Source: Methanosarcinales archaeon (GTDB taxonomy: Archaea; Halobacteriota; Syntropharchaeia; Alkanophagales; Methanospirareceae). From it: a stretch of DNA of 20,779 bases. Shown in pieces: positions 7,367 to 14,633 of this stretch. The stretch's first letter is position 1. Every line of letters starts with the position of its first letter. The position numbers and the translations under genes are program-made. The stretch is from contig JAENXH010000005.1 of assembly GCA_016649585.1 (NCBI GenBank), forward strand, positions 1 through 20,779, read 5' to 3'. Below the pieces are notes generated by a model that searched no databases, was not told the DNA's origin, and saw only the letters and a program-made list of their open reading frames with translations.

Positions 7367-7987
7367 TTATCCTGATCTCTCCGTCCGCAGCCTTTTGTGC
7401 TCCTGCTCATATAGTCTCTTGATTTTTTGGAAGTCCTCACGCTCGTGTTCTTCTAATTCTAATTTCGATTCGCAGTCGTGAATCATAGCTTTGACGATCT
7501 CTTCGTTTAAAACCGTTAGCGCTGCAAGAGACCTTGCTGCCTGCCGTCGAACATCCGCGTATTCATCCCTTAAAGCGTGAATCAGAGGTTCTACGCTCCT
7601 GGCATCTCCTATATTGCCGAGCGCCCATGCGGCATCCTCTCGAACATCCGCGTATTCATCCCTTAAAGCGTGAATCAGAGGTTCTACGCCTCGGACATCT
7701 CCTATATTGCCGAGCGCCCATGCTGCCTTCCGTCGAACATCCCAGTGTTCATCCTTCAAAGCTTGCATGAGTGGTTCTACAGCGATTTCTCCCATATTGC
7801 CGAGTGCCCATACTGCCTTCCGTCGAACATCCCAGTGTTCATCCTTCAAAGCTTGCATGAGTGGTTCTACAACTCTGGCATCCCCTATCTTCCCAAGAGC
7901 CTCAACTGCTTTCGCTCGGACATGCGAGTCTTTTTCATGCTTCAATACCGCTATCAAGCTGTTAACATCGTCTTCTTGTGATTCCAT
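7367..7987 (-). CDS. HEAT-repeat protein
   Basis: A 206-residue protein built from about five HEAT (PBS-lyase type) repeats of 30-31 residues, with the recurring core VEPLMQALKDEHWDVRRKA or VEPLIHALRDEYADVR followed by AWALGNIGD. Such repeats form curved alpha-helical scaffolds for protein binding; no catalytic residues are seen. The N-terminus (MESQEDDVNSLIAVLKHEKD) is an incomplete first repeat and the C-terminus (about 165-206) is a charged helix. GAGGAGATGA precedes the ATG at 7987. Two pairs of repeats are identical at the DNA level over 49 and 59 bases, so the array has expanded recently. It begins 16 bases after the 139-aa gene, suggesting joint expression. Confidence 0.88.
   Translation of the reverse strand: MESQEDDVNSLIAVLKHEKDSHVRAKAVEALGKIGDARVVEPLMQALKDEHWDVRRKAVWALGNMGEIAVEPLMQALKDEHWDVRRKAAWALGNIGDVRGVEPLIHALRDEYADVREDAAWALGNIGDARSVEPLIHALRDEYADVRRQAARSLAALTVLNEEIVKAMIHDCESKLELEEHEREDFQKIKRLYEQEHKRLRTERSG
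7548..7689 (-). repeat. 49-bp direct repeat pair in the HEAT gene
   Basis: 7548-7596 and 7641-7689 are identical over 49 bases, spaced 93 bases (31 codons) apart; similarity continues beyond the exact block (…CATCTCCTATATTGCCGAG). These encode the two VEPLIHALRDEYADVR repeats. Confidence 0.9.
7723..7871 (-). repeat. 59-bp direct repeat pair in the HEAT gene
   Basis: 7723-7781 and 7813-7871 are identical over 59 bases, spaced 90 bases apart. The 90 rather than 93 spacing reflects one missing codon in the linker (GEIAVEPL against GDVRGVEPL). They encode the two VEPLMQALKDEHWDVRRKA repeats. Confidence 0.9.
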
Positions 7988-8003
7988 TTTTCATCTCCTC
8001 TTT

Positions 8004-8423
8004 TTATATTTTGACGTCAATACCAGCTCGTTGGGGGAACGATGGACAGATCTTGGGCTTTCCCCTTCTCATGTCTCCGTTTAAGCTTTCGATTATCTCC
8101 TCTTCTATCTCGTTATTTCTATGTGTGGCTACCGAAAAAACTTTATTTTGTAAAGAGATGTCGAAGATCTCATCACCCATATTTATTTTGAATTCAACTG
8201 ATGTTCCACCATCCATATCCTCTTCAATATTTTTTAAAAGATCATTTGATATTCTCAGGATTTTACCGAGTTCAGAGGCATAAGTGGCTTTGCTCGTAAC
8301 GATCTTCTCAATCAAAAATGGTGCACAACCTTCTGTCCTTATAGCCGCTCTATTTGACCAGAAGAAGCACCAGAGCAATTTTCGTTTAGAATCCATATCA
8401 ATATCAAGTTTTATTGTTCTCAT
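8004..8423 (-). CDS. Unknown 139-aa protein
   Basis: Not recognised. The protein begins MRTIKLDIDMDSKRKLLWCFFW, is soluble in appearance, and mixes short beta strands (TIKLDID, VEFKINMGDEIFDISL) with helices (ELGKILRISNDLLKNIEEDM, NNEIEEEIIESL). Cysteines occur at positions 19, 33 and near the end, without a zinc-like spacing. The ATG at 8423 has only a weak AGGGAT ahead of it, so the start is less certain. It lies 18 bases after the HPS-RraA stop and 16 bases before the HEAT gene, so it probably shares their transcript. Codon use is A+T-richer than in the HPS gene. That this is a real gene rests on its length, position and tight spacing. Confidence 0.62.
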   Translation of the reverse strand: MRTIKLDIDMDSKRKLLWCFFWSNRAAIRTEGCAPFLIEKIVTSKATYASELGKILRISNDLLKNIEEDMDGGTSVEFKINMGDEIFDISLQNKVFSVATHRNNEIEEEIIESLNGDMRRGKPKICPSFPQRAGIDVKI

Positions 8424-8441
8424 ATCCCTACTATCTTAGTG

Positions 8442-9752
8442 TCATTTCTTCTCCCACATGTACAAATCAAGCACCTGCGAAAGCGTTTTCCCACGTTTTA
8501 TCTCTTCCCGCACTCGTTCCTCGTTCTTCCACACTTCCTTTGCTCTACGTGCGATCTCGTATGCACGCTCCTTTGGCACGACCACCACACCGTTATCATC
8601 GCCGATTATCCAATCGCCGGGTTTCACTTCCTCGCCACCGCACGTTATCTCGGTGTTTATCTCGCCAAACCCCTTGGGCTCGCCGGCGTTCGGCACGATG
8701 CATTTGGCGAAAACCGGGAATCGAATTCGTCTTATTTCGTCCACATCGCGCACTGCACCATCAATAACGAAGCCAGCAATACCCTTCTGCTTACAACTCC
8801 ATGATGCGAGTTCACCCCAGGGCGCGACATCCTTCGAGCCTGCATAGACAACGATCACCTCACCTGCCTTTGCGACATCCGTTGCCTCTACCGGCTTAGC
8901 CCAGTCGCCCTCAAACGTCTGCACGGTTACTGCCTTACCCACAAGCTTGATATTCTCAAATAAGGGCTTTATACCTCGCATTACACCTTTTCGGTGCATT
9001 GCATCCGAGATGTTCGGTGTGGAGACCTGCATAAACAACGCGAAAATCTCTTCATCCAACGTTTTCTTCAGTCTTTTTCGCGCTACCTTTCCTCTTAATC
9101 CTGAATCCATGCTTTCCCTGATTTTTCGCGTTGATTCTTTCACCTTCGCAGTCCGTATTATGTTCCCGCCCACAATGACAACCTCAGCACCCAAATCCAC
9201 CGCTTCTGCGGCAATTTCAGCGTCTATGCCGCCTGCAACTGCTAACGGTGTAGTCACCGCAGCAGATACTTTCTCTAAAAGACTTAACGTGTCCATTCCT
9301 TTCATCTGCTGGTCTATCCCTACATGCACGCACACGTAATCCACACCCAGCTCGTCCAGCTCCTTTGCTCTCTCCACCGGGTCATCCACGTTCATTATGT
9401 CCGCCATAATCGCTACACCGTATTTCCGTGCGGATCTTATAGCATCTTCTATCGTAGCGTTATCTGCTGCGGCAAGTATAGAGACCACCGAAGCACCGGA
9501 TTTCGCCGCCATCTCCACTTCTATCGCACCGGTGTCCATTATCTTCATATCAGCAACAATGCCTACTACATCAGGGAACACCTCTCTCAGTGTCCGTATT
9601 GCGTGCATCCCCTCGCTCTTTATCAATGGCGTTCCCGCTTCTAACCAGTCCGCACCACCCTCTACACACTCCTTTCCTATCTCTACCGCTCGTTCCAACT
9701 CGAGCACGTCAAGAGCAACTTGCAATATTTTCCGCTCGTTCTTTTCCGTCAT
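8442..9752 (-). CDS. Bifunctional 3-hexulose-6-phosphate synthase / RraA-like fusion
   Basis: Residues 1-215 are a 3-hexulose-6-phosphate synthase (orotidine-5'-phosphate decarboxylase superfamily) with the metal/active-site motif DMKIMDTG (68-75), HVGID and AVAGGID. Residues 235-436 are an RraA/aldolase-like domain, with DGAVRDVDEIR (331-341) carrying the Arg-Asp pair of that fold. In archaea lacking the oxidative pentose phosphate pathway, the synthase works in reverse, splitting hexulose-6-phosphate to ribulose-5-phosphate and formaldehyde to supply pentoses; fusions such as this are often mislabelled demethylmenaquinone methyltransferase. The RraA part's reaction is unknown. At 436 residues the fusion is complete. 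The partner isomerase (PHI) is not in the window. It heads a same-strand run with three accessory genes. Confidence 0.93.
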   Translation of the reverse strand: MTEKNERKILQVALDVLELERAVEIGKECVEGGADWLEAGTPLIKSEGMHAIRTLREVFPDVVGIVADMKIMDTGAIEVEMAAKSGASVVSILAAADNATIEDAIRSARKYGVAIMADIMNVDDPVERAKELDELGVDYVCVHVGIDQQMKGMDTLSLLEKVSAAVTTPLAVAGGIDAEIAAEAVDLGAEVVIVGGNIIRTAKVKESTRKIRESMDSGLRGKVARKRLKKTLDEEIFALFMQVSTPNISDAMHRKGVMRGIKPLFENIKLVGKAVTVQTFEGDWAKPVEATDVAKAGEVIVVYAGSKDVAPWGELASWSCKQKGIAGFVIDGAVRDVDEIRRIRFPVFAKCIVPNAGEPKGFGEINTEITCGGEEVKPGDWIIGDDNGVVVVPKERAYEIARRAKEVWKNEERVREEIKRGKTLSQVLDLYMWEKK

Positions 9753-9835
9753 GATTCCTAATACTTCATCTTCATCACGTCATGGACTTACGTTTCCACG
9801 CTTACGTAAATCTTTATTGTGTCTAACGTATTTAT

Positions 9836-10069
9836 TTATTGTAACGCCAAAAAATGGACTTTTATTTTTCCATCCTTTCCCTTAGTTACAAGTCCTTCAG
9901 GGCGTATATCTATAAGTTCTTCCTCTGCTAAAATCTCTGCTATCTTCGCCTGTAACGCACTGTCCCCAGAATCTGTGATGTTTTTGAGTTTTATATCTAA
10001 GGCCCTCTTCTTCTGCAAAGCAGTTTCATGCTCTTGCTGATGCTTCCTTTTTGCTCTATTCCTACTCAT
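9836..10069 (-). CDS. Small charged protein, 77 aa
   Basis: Not recognised. The sequence starts with a basic, helix-forming segment (MSRNRAKRKHQQEHETALQKKR) and ends with a short beta-like domain (LIDIRPEGLVTKGKDGKIKVHF). Such a basic tail could touch nucleic acid, but there is no motif to show it. It lies upstream of the HPS-RraA gene on the same strand with an 83-base gap, and is divergent from the bactofilin-like gene. No strong ribosome site is visible ahead of the ATG. Reading frame, balanced composition and clean stop make it a plausible gene. Confidence 0.55.
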   Translation of the reverse strand: MSRNRAKRKHQQEHETALQKKRALDIKLKNITDSGDSALQAKIAEILAEEELIDIRPEGLVTKGKDGKIKVHFLALQ

Positions 10070-10173
10070 GGTCGCATTCGATTATCACTATCTCAAATGT
10101 CAATTCCATTTTTGGTAATTTAAAGTTATACGCAAGAGCAATATGCGGTGGTTAACAGAACAGTGTAATAAAA

Positions 10174-10197
10174 GGAATGCTTTTATACTCTGAAATT
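10174..10197 (+). promoter_or_regulatory. Promoter element shared with marC
   Basis: A 24-base block, GGAATG-CTTTTATA-CTCTGAAATT, containing a TATA box. It matches 21 of 24 bases of 17563-17586, upstream of marC, on the same strand. The match extends on both sides of the TATA core, beyond what a TATA box alone requires. The bactofilin-like gene begins 63 bases downstream. Confidence 0.5.
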
Positions 10198-10259
10198 CAT
10201 GATACAAGCATAAATACGGTGATAAATATGGCGTTTGAACTCACGTTAGGTGGTAGCGT

Positions 10260-11246
10260 ATGAAGCGACTTGTACTCATTGCCCTTGTCTTCGTTTTGCT
10301 CTTACCCAATGCTCAGGCACTGCAGATGCTCTCTGGAGATCAAGTATCCGTTGATTCACCAATAGACGATGACGTCTTCGCAGCAGGTGGTACGGTAACG
10401 ATCAATGCTCCCGTTTCAGGAGTTGTAATTGCAGGTGGCAATATTATTATCAATGCACCGGTAAGCGGGGACGTTTTTGCTATGGGTGGGAAAGTAGTTG
10501 TCAATTCTGATGTGAAAGGCAAAATTGTGGCTGTGGGTGGCGATGTAGATTTGAGCGGTGATGCAAAGAATGCGGTAATAGCAGGAGGAACGGTTAACAT
10601 CCGCCCTACCACGGTTATTAGCCGAGACGCAGCCATTTCAGGCGGTACTGTTTCCAATGCAGGCACGATTGCAGGCAACTTAACCGTAAGAGCGGAGGAG
10701 TTCTACAATACCGGAAGTGCGGGCAGTGTAGATTTCAAGAAAAACGGAGGTCTACAGGGGATACAGCAACTAATGAATACATTTAGTATTCTCATGACCA
10801 TTGGATTTCTCATACTCGGGATCATCCTGCTCACGGTATTCCCCGCGCAATTCTTTAGTGTTGAAGAGGAGGTAAGGAACGCTCCTGTGAAAAACACGGT
10901 AGTAGGATTTCTGCTTATACTCGCATCGGCGATTTTGATAGCAGTGCTTGCAGCGACCCTTATAGGTTTTCCTATTGCATTAATTATGGGTATGCTCTTT
11001 ATCCTCGCATTGATGCTCTCCAGTCTTTTCGTATCGTTCGCCATCGGCAGGAAGATTGTTGACGTGCTTAAATTTGAGACCAATGATGTACTGATTTTTG
11101 TATTCGGCTTCGTCATTCTAAGCCTGCTATTCAGAATCCCCTATGCCGGATGGTTCATACACATTGCAGCACTTAGTTTGGGATTTGGTGCGATCGTCTA
11201 TGCCGTACGTGAGAACTGGCAGAGCATAACCACCAGTTCCGCCTGA
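10260..11246 (+). CDS. Exported bactofilin-like protein with C-terminal membrane helices
   Basis: 328 residues. Residues 1-20 are a signal peptide (MKRLVLIALVFVLLLPNAQA). Residues about 25-155 are a right-handed beta-helix of the bactofilin/polymer-forming cytoskeletal type: repeated units of D-V-F-A-A-G-G-T-V-T-I-N-A-P-V-S-G form, with G-G at regular 16-20 residue intervals. A linker follows, then four to five membrane helices (about 176-198, 214-236, 240-262, 275-293, 297-318). Bactofilins are normally cytoplasmic; with this signal peptide the beta-helix would face outward, perhaps building a polymer at the cell surface. AGGTGG lies eight bases ahead of the ATG. The gene stands alone between divergent and convergent neighbours. 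Function beyond structure is unknown. Confidence 0.85.
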   Translation: MKRLVLIALVFVLLLPNAQALQMLSGDQVSVDSPIDDDVFAAGGTVTINAPVSGVVIAGGNIIINAPVSGDVFAMGGKVVVNSDVKGKIVAVGGDVDLSGDAKNAVIAGGTVNIRPTTVISRDAAISGGTVSNAGTIAGNLTVRAEEFYNTGSAGSVDFKKNGGLQGIQQLMNTFSILMTIGFLILGIILLTVFPAQFFSVEEEVRNAPVKNTVVGFLLILASAILIAVLAATLIGFPIALIMGMLFILALMLSSLFVSFAIGRKIVDVLKFETNDVLIFVFGFVILSLLFRIPYAGWFIHIAALSLGFGAIVYAVRENWQSITTSSA

Positions 11247-11287
11247 ATTCCGATCAACGATATTAAAGGCTTTATTTCACTCGATTT

Positions 11288-11683
11288 TCAGCGTATCTTA
11301 TCTTTTTTGCGATACACCATCCCTTGAAATGTTGCTATCAGTTCGTTCTCTTCGTTTGTTACGTCAATTATGTAACTTGCGAGTTTGGGATGAAACGATA
11401 TTTCCTTCGCGTCGGCGTATAAGATACCGTCTGATACCGCTTTGAAAAATGAAATACTCGAATTAATTGCTACTGCAGCGGTACCATGAGAATTTGATGC
11501 CGCGGCAAACGCGAAATCAGCCAAGGTGAAGATTGCGCCTCCCTGCACCGTACCAGCACTATTAAGGTGGTTTTCATTTATTTCAAGCATTGCTCGTGCT
11601 CTACCTTCGGAGACCTCTAACAGTTTAATCCCCGTCAACTCAGCATAATTATCCTTCTTAAAATACTCTTCTATCGTAGTCAT
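11288..11683 (-). CDS. PaaI-family hotdog thioesterase
   Basis: A 131-residue single-hotdog-fold acyl-CoA thioesterase of the PaaI/DUF4442-like group, likely hydrolysing acyl- or aryl-CoA in the cytoplasm. The family motif appears as HLNSAGTVQGGAIFTLADFAF (about 40-60); the usual HGG is QGG here, a substitution common in archaeal members. A second strand block (AINSSISFFKAV) and a C-terminal FQGMVYRK complete the fold. There is no obvious ribosome site; an AT-rich ACTTATTTAAC on the minus strand near 11710-11720 fits a promoter giving a near-leaderless message. It converges with the bactofilin-like gene across a 41-base gap. The substrate cannot be inferred from context. Confidence 0.9.
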   Translation of the reverse strand: MTTIEEYFKKDNYAELTGIKLLEVSEGRARAMLEINENHLNSAGTVQGGAIFTLADFAFAAASNSHGTAAVAINSSISFFKAVSDGILYADAKEISFHPKLASYIIDVTNEENELIATFQGMVYRKKDKIR

Positions 11684-11870
11684 TACAAGCCATTACATAG
11701 CTATTGAATAGTTAAATAAGTTTGTATTTCGGCGCTCATTATATCCCATCTCTTCTCTTTGCTTACATCCGCGGACTCTATCACCTAATTCTGGAAATCT
11801 TTTTGTTGCGATATAAAAATTATGGTAGTATACGGGAGATATTTGTTGCCGGATTGCATAAACCCTCTTC

Positions 11871-11878
11871 TTTATATA
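11871..11878 (+). promoter_or_regulatory. TATA-like element ahead of the 158-aa gene
   Basis: TTTATATA followed by CTAAGG. It predicts transcription from about 11900 and a leader near 60 bases for the ATG at 11960. Confidence 0.35.
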
Positions 11879-11959
11879 CTAAGGTGCATATCCAACATTT
11901 TGGGGCTCTCAAAATTCGCTATAACAATAAGGTGAGCAAAAGGGGAAGATACAGTACAT

Positions 11960-12436
11960 ATGCCACTCAATGAAACATTGGAAGGGATAATATCAAAGGA
12001 AGTTTATAAAGGCGTGAAAATGAGATGTAAAATTCATTATGATTTCTCGGAATTACCAGAGGATGTCATAGAAAAAATAAAAACTGATAAAGATTTTAAG
12101 AAAAGCTACCAAAAAAAATTAAGTGAACAACTCCAAAGATTATGTTATGAGGATCTGGAAGTAATTGACATCTTCCCTGCGTCTAATTGCTTAGAAATTA
12201 AATATACTGCATATTATAGAGGAAATAAACAGTATCCTGAAGTACATTTAAAAACTCTTTTAGCTGCCTATGCGGACAGTGGTAGGGATGTACGTGATCC
12301 AGAGGTTTTTGATGCGCTTGTAGAGCGGGCAAGGCAAGATTTAGGAGAGAAATATAGAGACTGCAAAGAGAAGAGACTCAAACATTTTGCTACTCTATTT
12401 AAAAAAGCTATTGATCGGGAATCGGTTACCGGCTAA
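11960..12436 (+). CDS. Unknown 158-aa protein
   Basis: Not recognised. A soluble alpha/beta protein: an N-terminal part with MRCKIHYDFSELPEDVIEKI and a Lys-rich helix (KDFKKSYQKKLSEQLQRL), a central pair of strands (EVIDIFPASNCLEIKYTAYYRG), then helices ending in a basic tail (RDCKEKRLKHFATLFKKAI). Coding is A+T-rich. The stop is followed by two T tracts (12554-12576). No flanking gene on the same strand lies close, so it is probably monocistronic. The ATG at 11960 is preceded by AGGGGAAGA about ten bases away. Confidence 0.68.
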   Translation: MPLNETLEGIISKEVYKGVKMRCKIHYDFSELPEDVIEKIKTDKDFKKSYQKKLSEQLQRLCYEDLEVIDIFPASNCLEIKYTAYYRGNKQYPEVHLKTLLAAYADSGRDVRDPEVFDALVERARQDLGEKYRDCKEKRLKHFATLFKKAIDRESVTG

Positions 12437-12553
12437 ATCAATTCTTCTTTATACTTCACATCCGCCGCTACGCTTCTTCATCGGCTTCTTATATGCTCTC
12501 TTGCTCGCTAAAATTGCGCCTTTCATATCAATTTCGCTCTATAGCTTCGTAGA

Positions 12554-12576
12554 TTTTTTTTCGGAGAACGTTTTTT
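12554..12576 (+). terminator. Paired T tracts after the 158-aa gene
   Basis: A T8 run (12554-12561) and a T6 run (12571-12576) separated by CGGAGAACG, about 120 bases past the stop. This fits archaeal oligo-T termination; the distance is rather long. Confidence 0.35.
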
Positions 12577-12608
12577 GAATGAAAGAAGTTCGCTCTGTTT
12601 TAGAAGAC

Positions 12609-12629
12609 GATCGGTTATTTATACCGATC
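12609..12629. repeat. Inverted repeat at the 4-OT stop codon
   Basis: GATCGGT and ACCGATC form perfect 7-base arms around a 7-base loop. The left arm's last base begins the stop codon of the tautomerase-like gene on the minus strand. It may protect the 3' end of that message or help end transcription; no T tract follows on the minus strand. Confidence 0.4.
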
Positions 12630-12806
12630 TATAATTAGCTTACCGCCAACACCAACGTTCTCAGGCGAGTTCTCCTTAATTACTACGACATACGCCTCTC
12701 TCGGGATCTTGTAAGCTTTTTCAAGAGCGTCCGTAATCTCCTTGACTAACTCCCTTTTTATTTCTACCTCTTCTATTTTTGGCCCTTCTATCGTTACGCT
12801 TGGCAT
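12615..12806 (-). CDS. 4-oxalocrotonate tautomerase family protein
   Basis: 63 residues, the standard length for a 4-OT/DmpI-type subunit. After removal of Met the catalytic Pro1 is exposed (MPSVTIEGPKI), and the ending VGVGGKLIIDRYK and the Val-Val-Ile-Lys-Glu-Asn strand are as in the family. These enzymes interconvert keto/enol forms of small acids as hexamers; in archaea the natural substrate is usually unknown. GGGGGTATG lies close ahead of the ATG at 12806. No catabolic genes are nearby, so the pathway role is open. Confidence 0.88.
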   Translation of the reverse strand: MPSVTIEGPKIEEVEIKRELVKEITDALEKAYKIPREAYVVVIKENSPENVGVGGKLIIDRYK

Positions 12807-13160
12807 TTTATCATACCCCCTATCTTAAGCCTTTAACTTACTTATATAGGTGGCGCGTATCTATAATCTTTTCGTTAGTTGCCCATCCATATCGGGGATT
12901 GGATTTATTCTTCGCTGCTACATACACAAAACTTCCGCTGGCACAGATTGCATAACGGCGTTGGTAATCGGCGATAGAAGACTTTAAATATGATAAAGGA
13001 CTATGTATGAGACCAAAGAGGAATCTGGCATCGCTACTTTGCAAGCGCTCGTGCCGTCAAGTAGGATAGACATCGGTGGCCAACAGATGTTCATTTCAGC
13101 CAAAAGTGATGAGACTGAAGCGATGCCCAAAGTAAATTAATTTGAAGAAGGAGGTTATCA
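12807..13160. other. 354-base gap without a supported gene
   Basis: A 68-codon frame on the minus strand (12838-13044) and a 45-codon frame on the plus strand (13003-13140, starting MYETKEESG and ending AMPKVN) are present; neither is recognised. A TATA-like CTTTAAATA at 12982-12990 would start a transcript near 13012, giving the deacetylase gene a leader of about 150 bases. The strong ribosome site GAAGGAGGTT (13147-13156) belongs to that gene. Nothing else is visible. Confidence 0.4.
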
Positions 13161-13994
13161 ATGGTAGAAAAAGCCGGAAGCGTGGATGATCGCCGATTGA
13201 CGGTCGCCCTCACGTTTGATTTTGATGCGGAGTCGTACTGGATAGGTACGGCAAAGATGGATTTCCCTGCTGCGGTGTCACGCGGAACCTACGGCGCTAC
13301 CGAAGGTGTGCCAAGGATTCTCAAGCTGCTCAGTAAGTACGATTTACCGGCGACATTCTTCATTCCTGGCTACACTGCGGACCGCCACCCGGACGTGGTA
13401 CGCTCCATTGCCGACGCAGGCCATGAGATTGGCCATCACGGGTATCTTCACGAGCCACCGAATCTTCTGACTCCTGAGGAAGAAAGGGAGATGATCGAAC
13501 GAGGCATAGAAGCCCTAAAACGAGTTGTAGGGAAAAGGCCACGCGGCTACCGCTCGCCGTCTGGAGAGCTATCCAAAGCGACTTACAGCCTCCTGACCGA
13601 GTACGGGTTTGAGTACGATTCGAGCCAGTTTGGGGCGGACCGTCCGTATTGGGTGGAAGACAAGGGAGTGCGCACAAACATTGTTGAGATCCCTATAGCG
13701 GTGGAACTGACCGATTCATGCCATTTCATGTTCCTCTTTCATCCCATCGTTCTCCCTGGCCTGAGCGCGCCGTCCAAGGTCGAAGAGATCTGGCGCGGAG
13801 ACTTCGATGGTGCCTACGAAGAGGGAGGCAACGGCTGTTACCTCCTGACGATGCACCCGCAGATCATTGGGCGTTATCACCGGCTGCAGATGGTAGAACG
13901 GCTCATTTGTCATATGCTGGAGCACGATGGTGTCTGGTTCGCTCAGATGGGCGAGATTGCCGAGGACTTCCGGAAGCGGGAAGGTGCTCGCTGA
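13161..13994 (+). CDS. Polysaccharide deacetylase (NodB domain), PuuE/PgdA-like
   Basis: 277 residues with the NodB fold: motif 1 TFDFDAE (18-24), the metal site in GHEIGHHGYLHEP (His93/His97), YRSPSGE (130-136) and the late LLTMHP (His232). The FDFDAE form with SxxG-type spacing resembles the group that includes allantoinase PuuE and Helicobacter PgdA, so the substrate could be an N-acyl sugar or a cyclic amide. No signal peptide is seen, implying a cytoplasmic enzyme. GAAGGAGG lies eight bases ahead of the ATG. The gene is visibly more G+C-rich and uses more C/G third positions than its neighbours, pointing to acquisition from another lineage. It stands alone between unrelated genes. Confidence 0.88.
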   Translation: MVEKAGSVDDRRLTVALTFDFDAESYWIGTAKMDFPAAVSRGTYGATEGVPRILKLLSKYDLPATFFIPGYTADRHPDVVRSIADAGHEIGHHGYLHEPPNLLTPEEEREMIERGIEALKRVVGKRPRGYRSPSGELSKATYSLLTEYGFEYDSSQFGADRPYWVEDKGVRTNIVEIPIAVELTDSCHFMFLFHPIVLPGLSAPSKVEEIWRGDFDGAYEEGGNGCYLLTMHPQIIGRYHRLQMVERLICHMLEHDGVWFAQMGEIAEDFRKREGAR

Positions 13995-14182
13995 CCTGTT
14001 CGCTGACCTGCAGGCATGGAGACTTCAGGTGCTATGCCGAAAAGTGGCGTCCATGAACTCACAAGATATTTCAATCTGATAATGGCTTTTGGCGAAATAA
14101 TTGGCGGACCCCAACCCCCACCTTTACCGCCTCTTTTACAATTCCTATCTTCTCCCTCCTTTTTCTTCGCAAATGCCGCAGC
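13995..14182. other. Convergent gap with a pyrimidine-rich tract
   Basis: The deacetylase stop lies inside a short tandem duplication (TCGCTGACCTG repeated near 13986-14010). A long pyrimidine-rich stretch (about 14108-14168, with T5 at its end) follows on the + strand and may end transcription. No gene is supported. Confidence 0.35.
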
Positions 14183-14602
14183 TCACCAGGTCACTTTCCT
14201 CGTCAATGCCCACGCCTGGTAAGCTAAAGGCAGCGACAAAAAGAAAAGCCCGATTGCAGGTCTGAAACCTGCGAGTACAGAGAACTCGTCCGCTTCTCCA
14301 AGTATGTACATGAGCCCATCAGCGCCCATCAACAGCAAATACAGCACACCGAAAATCGCTGAGAGAAACAATCCGCCGATGAGGAATGACAAGCCTTGAT
14401 GCTCACCGTTAAAAAGCCCTTTTACGCCATTTAAATACGTTGCCGCTATAACCGCCAGTGCAAATCCACCGAACAAATCACCGGGTATTATATCTCCTGC
14501 TCCTCCAAACACTTCTATTACTCCAAAGGCAAGATAAACAACGCCAAGAACTAATGCGTATATTCCTATCGTCTTCCCTTTGCCAATGTCAAAATCAGTC
14601 AT
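14183..14602 (-). CDS. Small four-helix membrane protein, last gene of the feo run
   Basis: 139 residues, mostly hydrophobic, with helices at about 13-33, 41-57, 69-91 and 108-130. No family is recognised and there are no Cys or His clusters that would bind iron. GAGGAGGTAA lies just ahead of the ATG, 32 bases past the feoB stop, on the same strand, so it is likely co-transcribed and may assist Fe(II) uptake. This link is by position only. Confidence 0.75.
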   Translation of the reverse strand: MTDFDIGKGKTIGIYALVLGVVYLAFGVIEVFGGAGDIIPGDLFGGFALAVIAATYLNGVKGLFNGEHQGLSFLIGGLFLSAIFGVLYLLLMGADGLMYILGEADEFSVLAGFRPAIGLFFLSLPLAYQAWALTRKVTW

Positions 14603-14633
14603 TTTGTCTTTTTACCTCCTCATCCTCATTCAT

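Noticed and set aside
9788..9809. TTACGT...TTACGTAA ahead of the HPS-RraA gene
   Set aside because: A short palindrome with a nearby half copy. It might be an operator, but nothing else supports it.
8439..9885. Several plus-strand frames of 100-160 codons
   Set aside because: All are antisense to the HPS-RraA gene, whose both domains are clearly recognisable.
11722..11973. An 83-codon plus-strand frame
   Set aside because: Composition is unlike neighbouring proteins, it has no ribosome site, and it overlaps the promoter and start of the 158-aa gene.
12838..13044. A 68-codon minus-strand frame
   Set aside because: No family likeness, no ribosome site, and it covers a TATA-like element of the opposite strand; kept only as part of the described gap.
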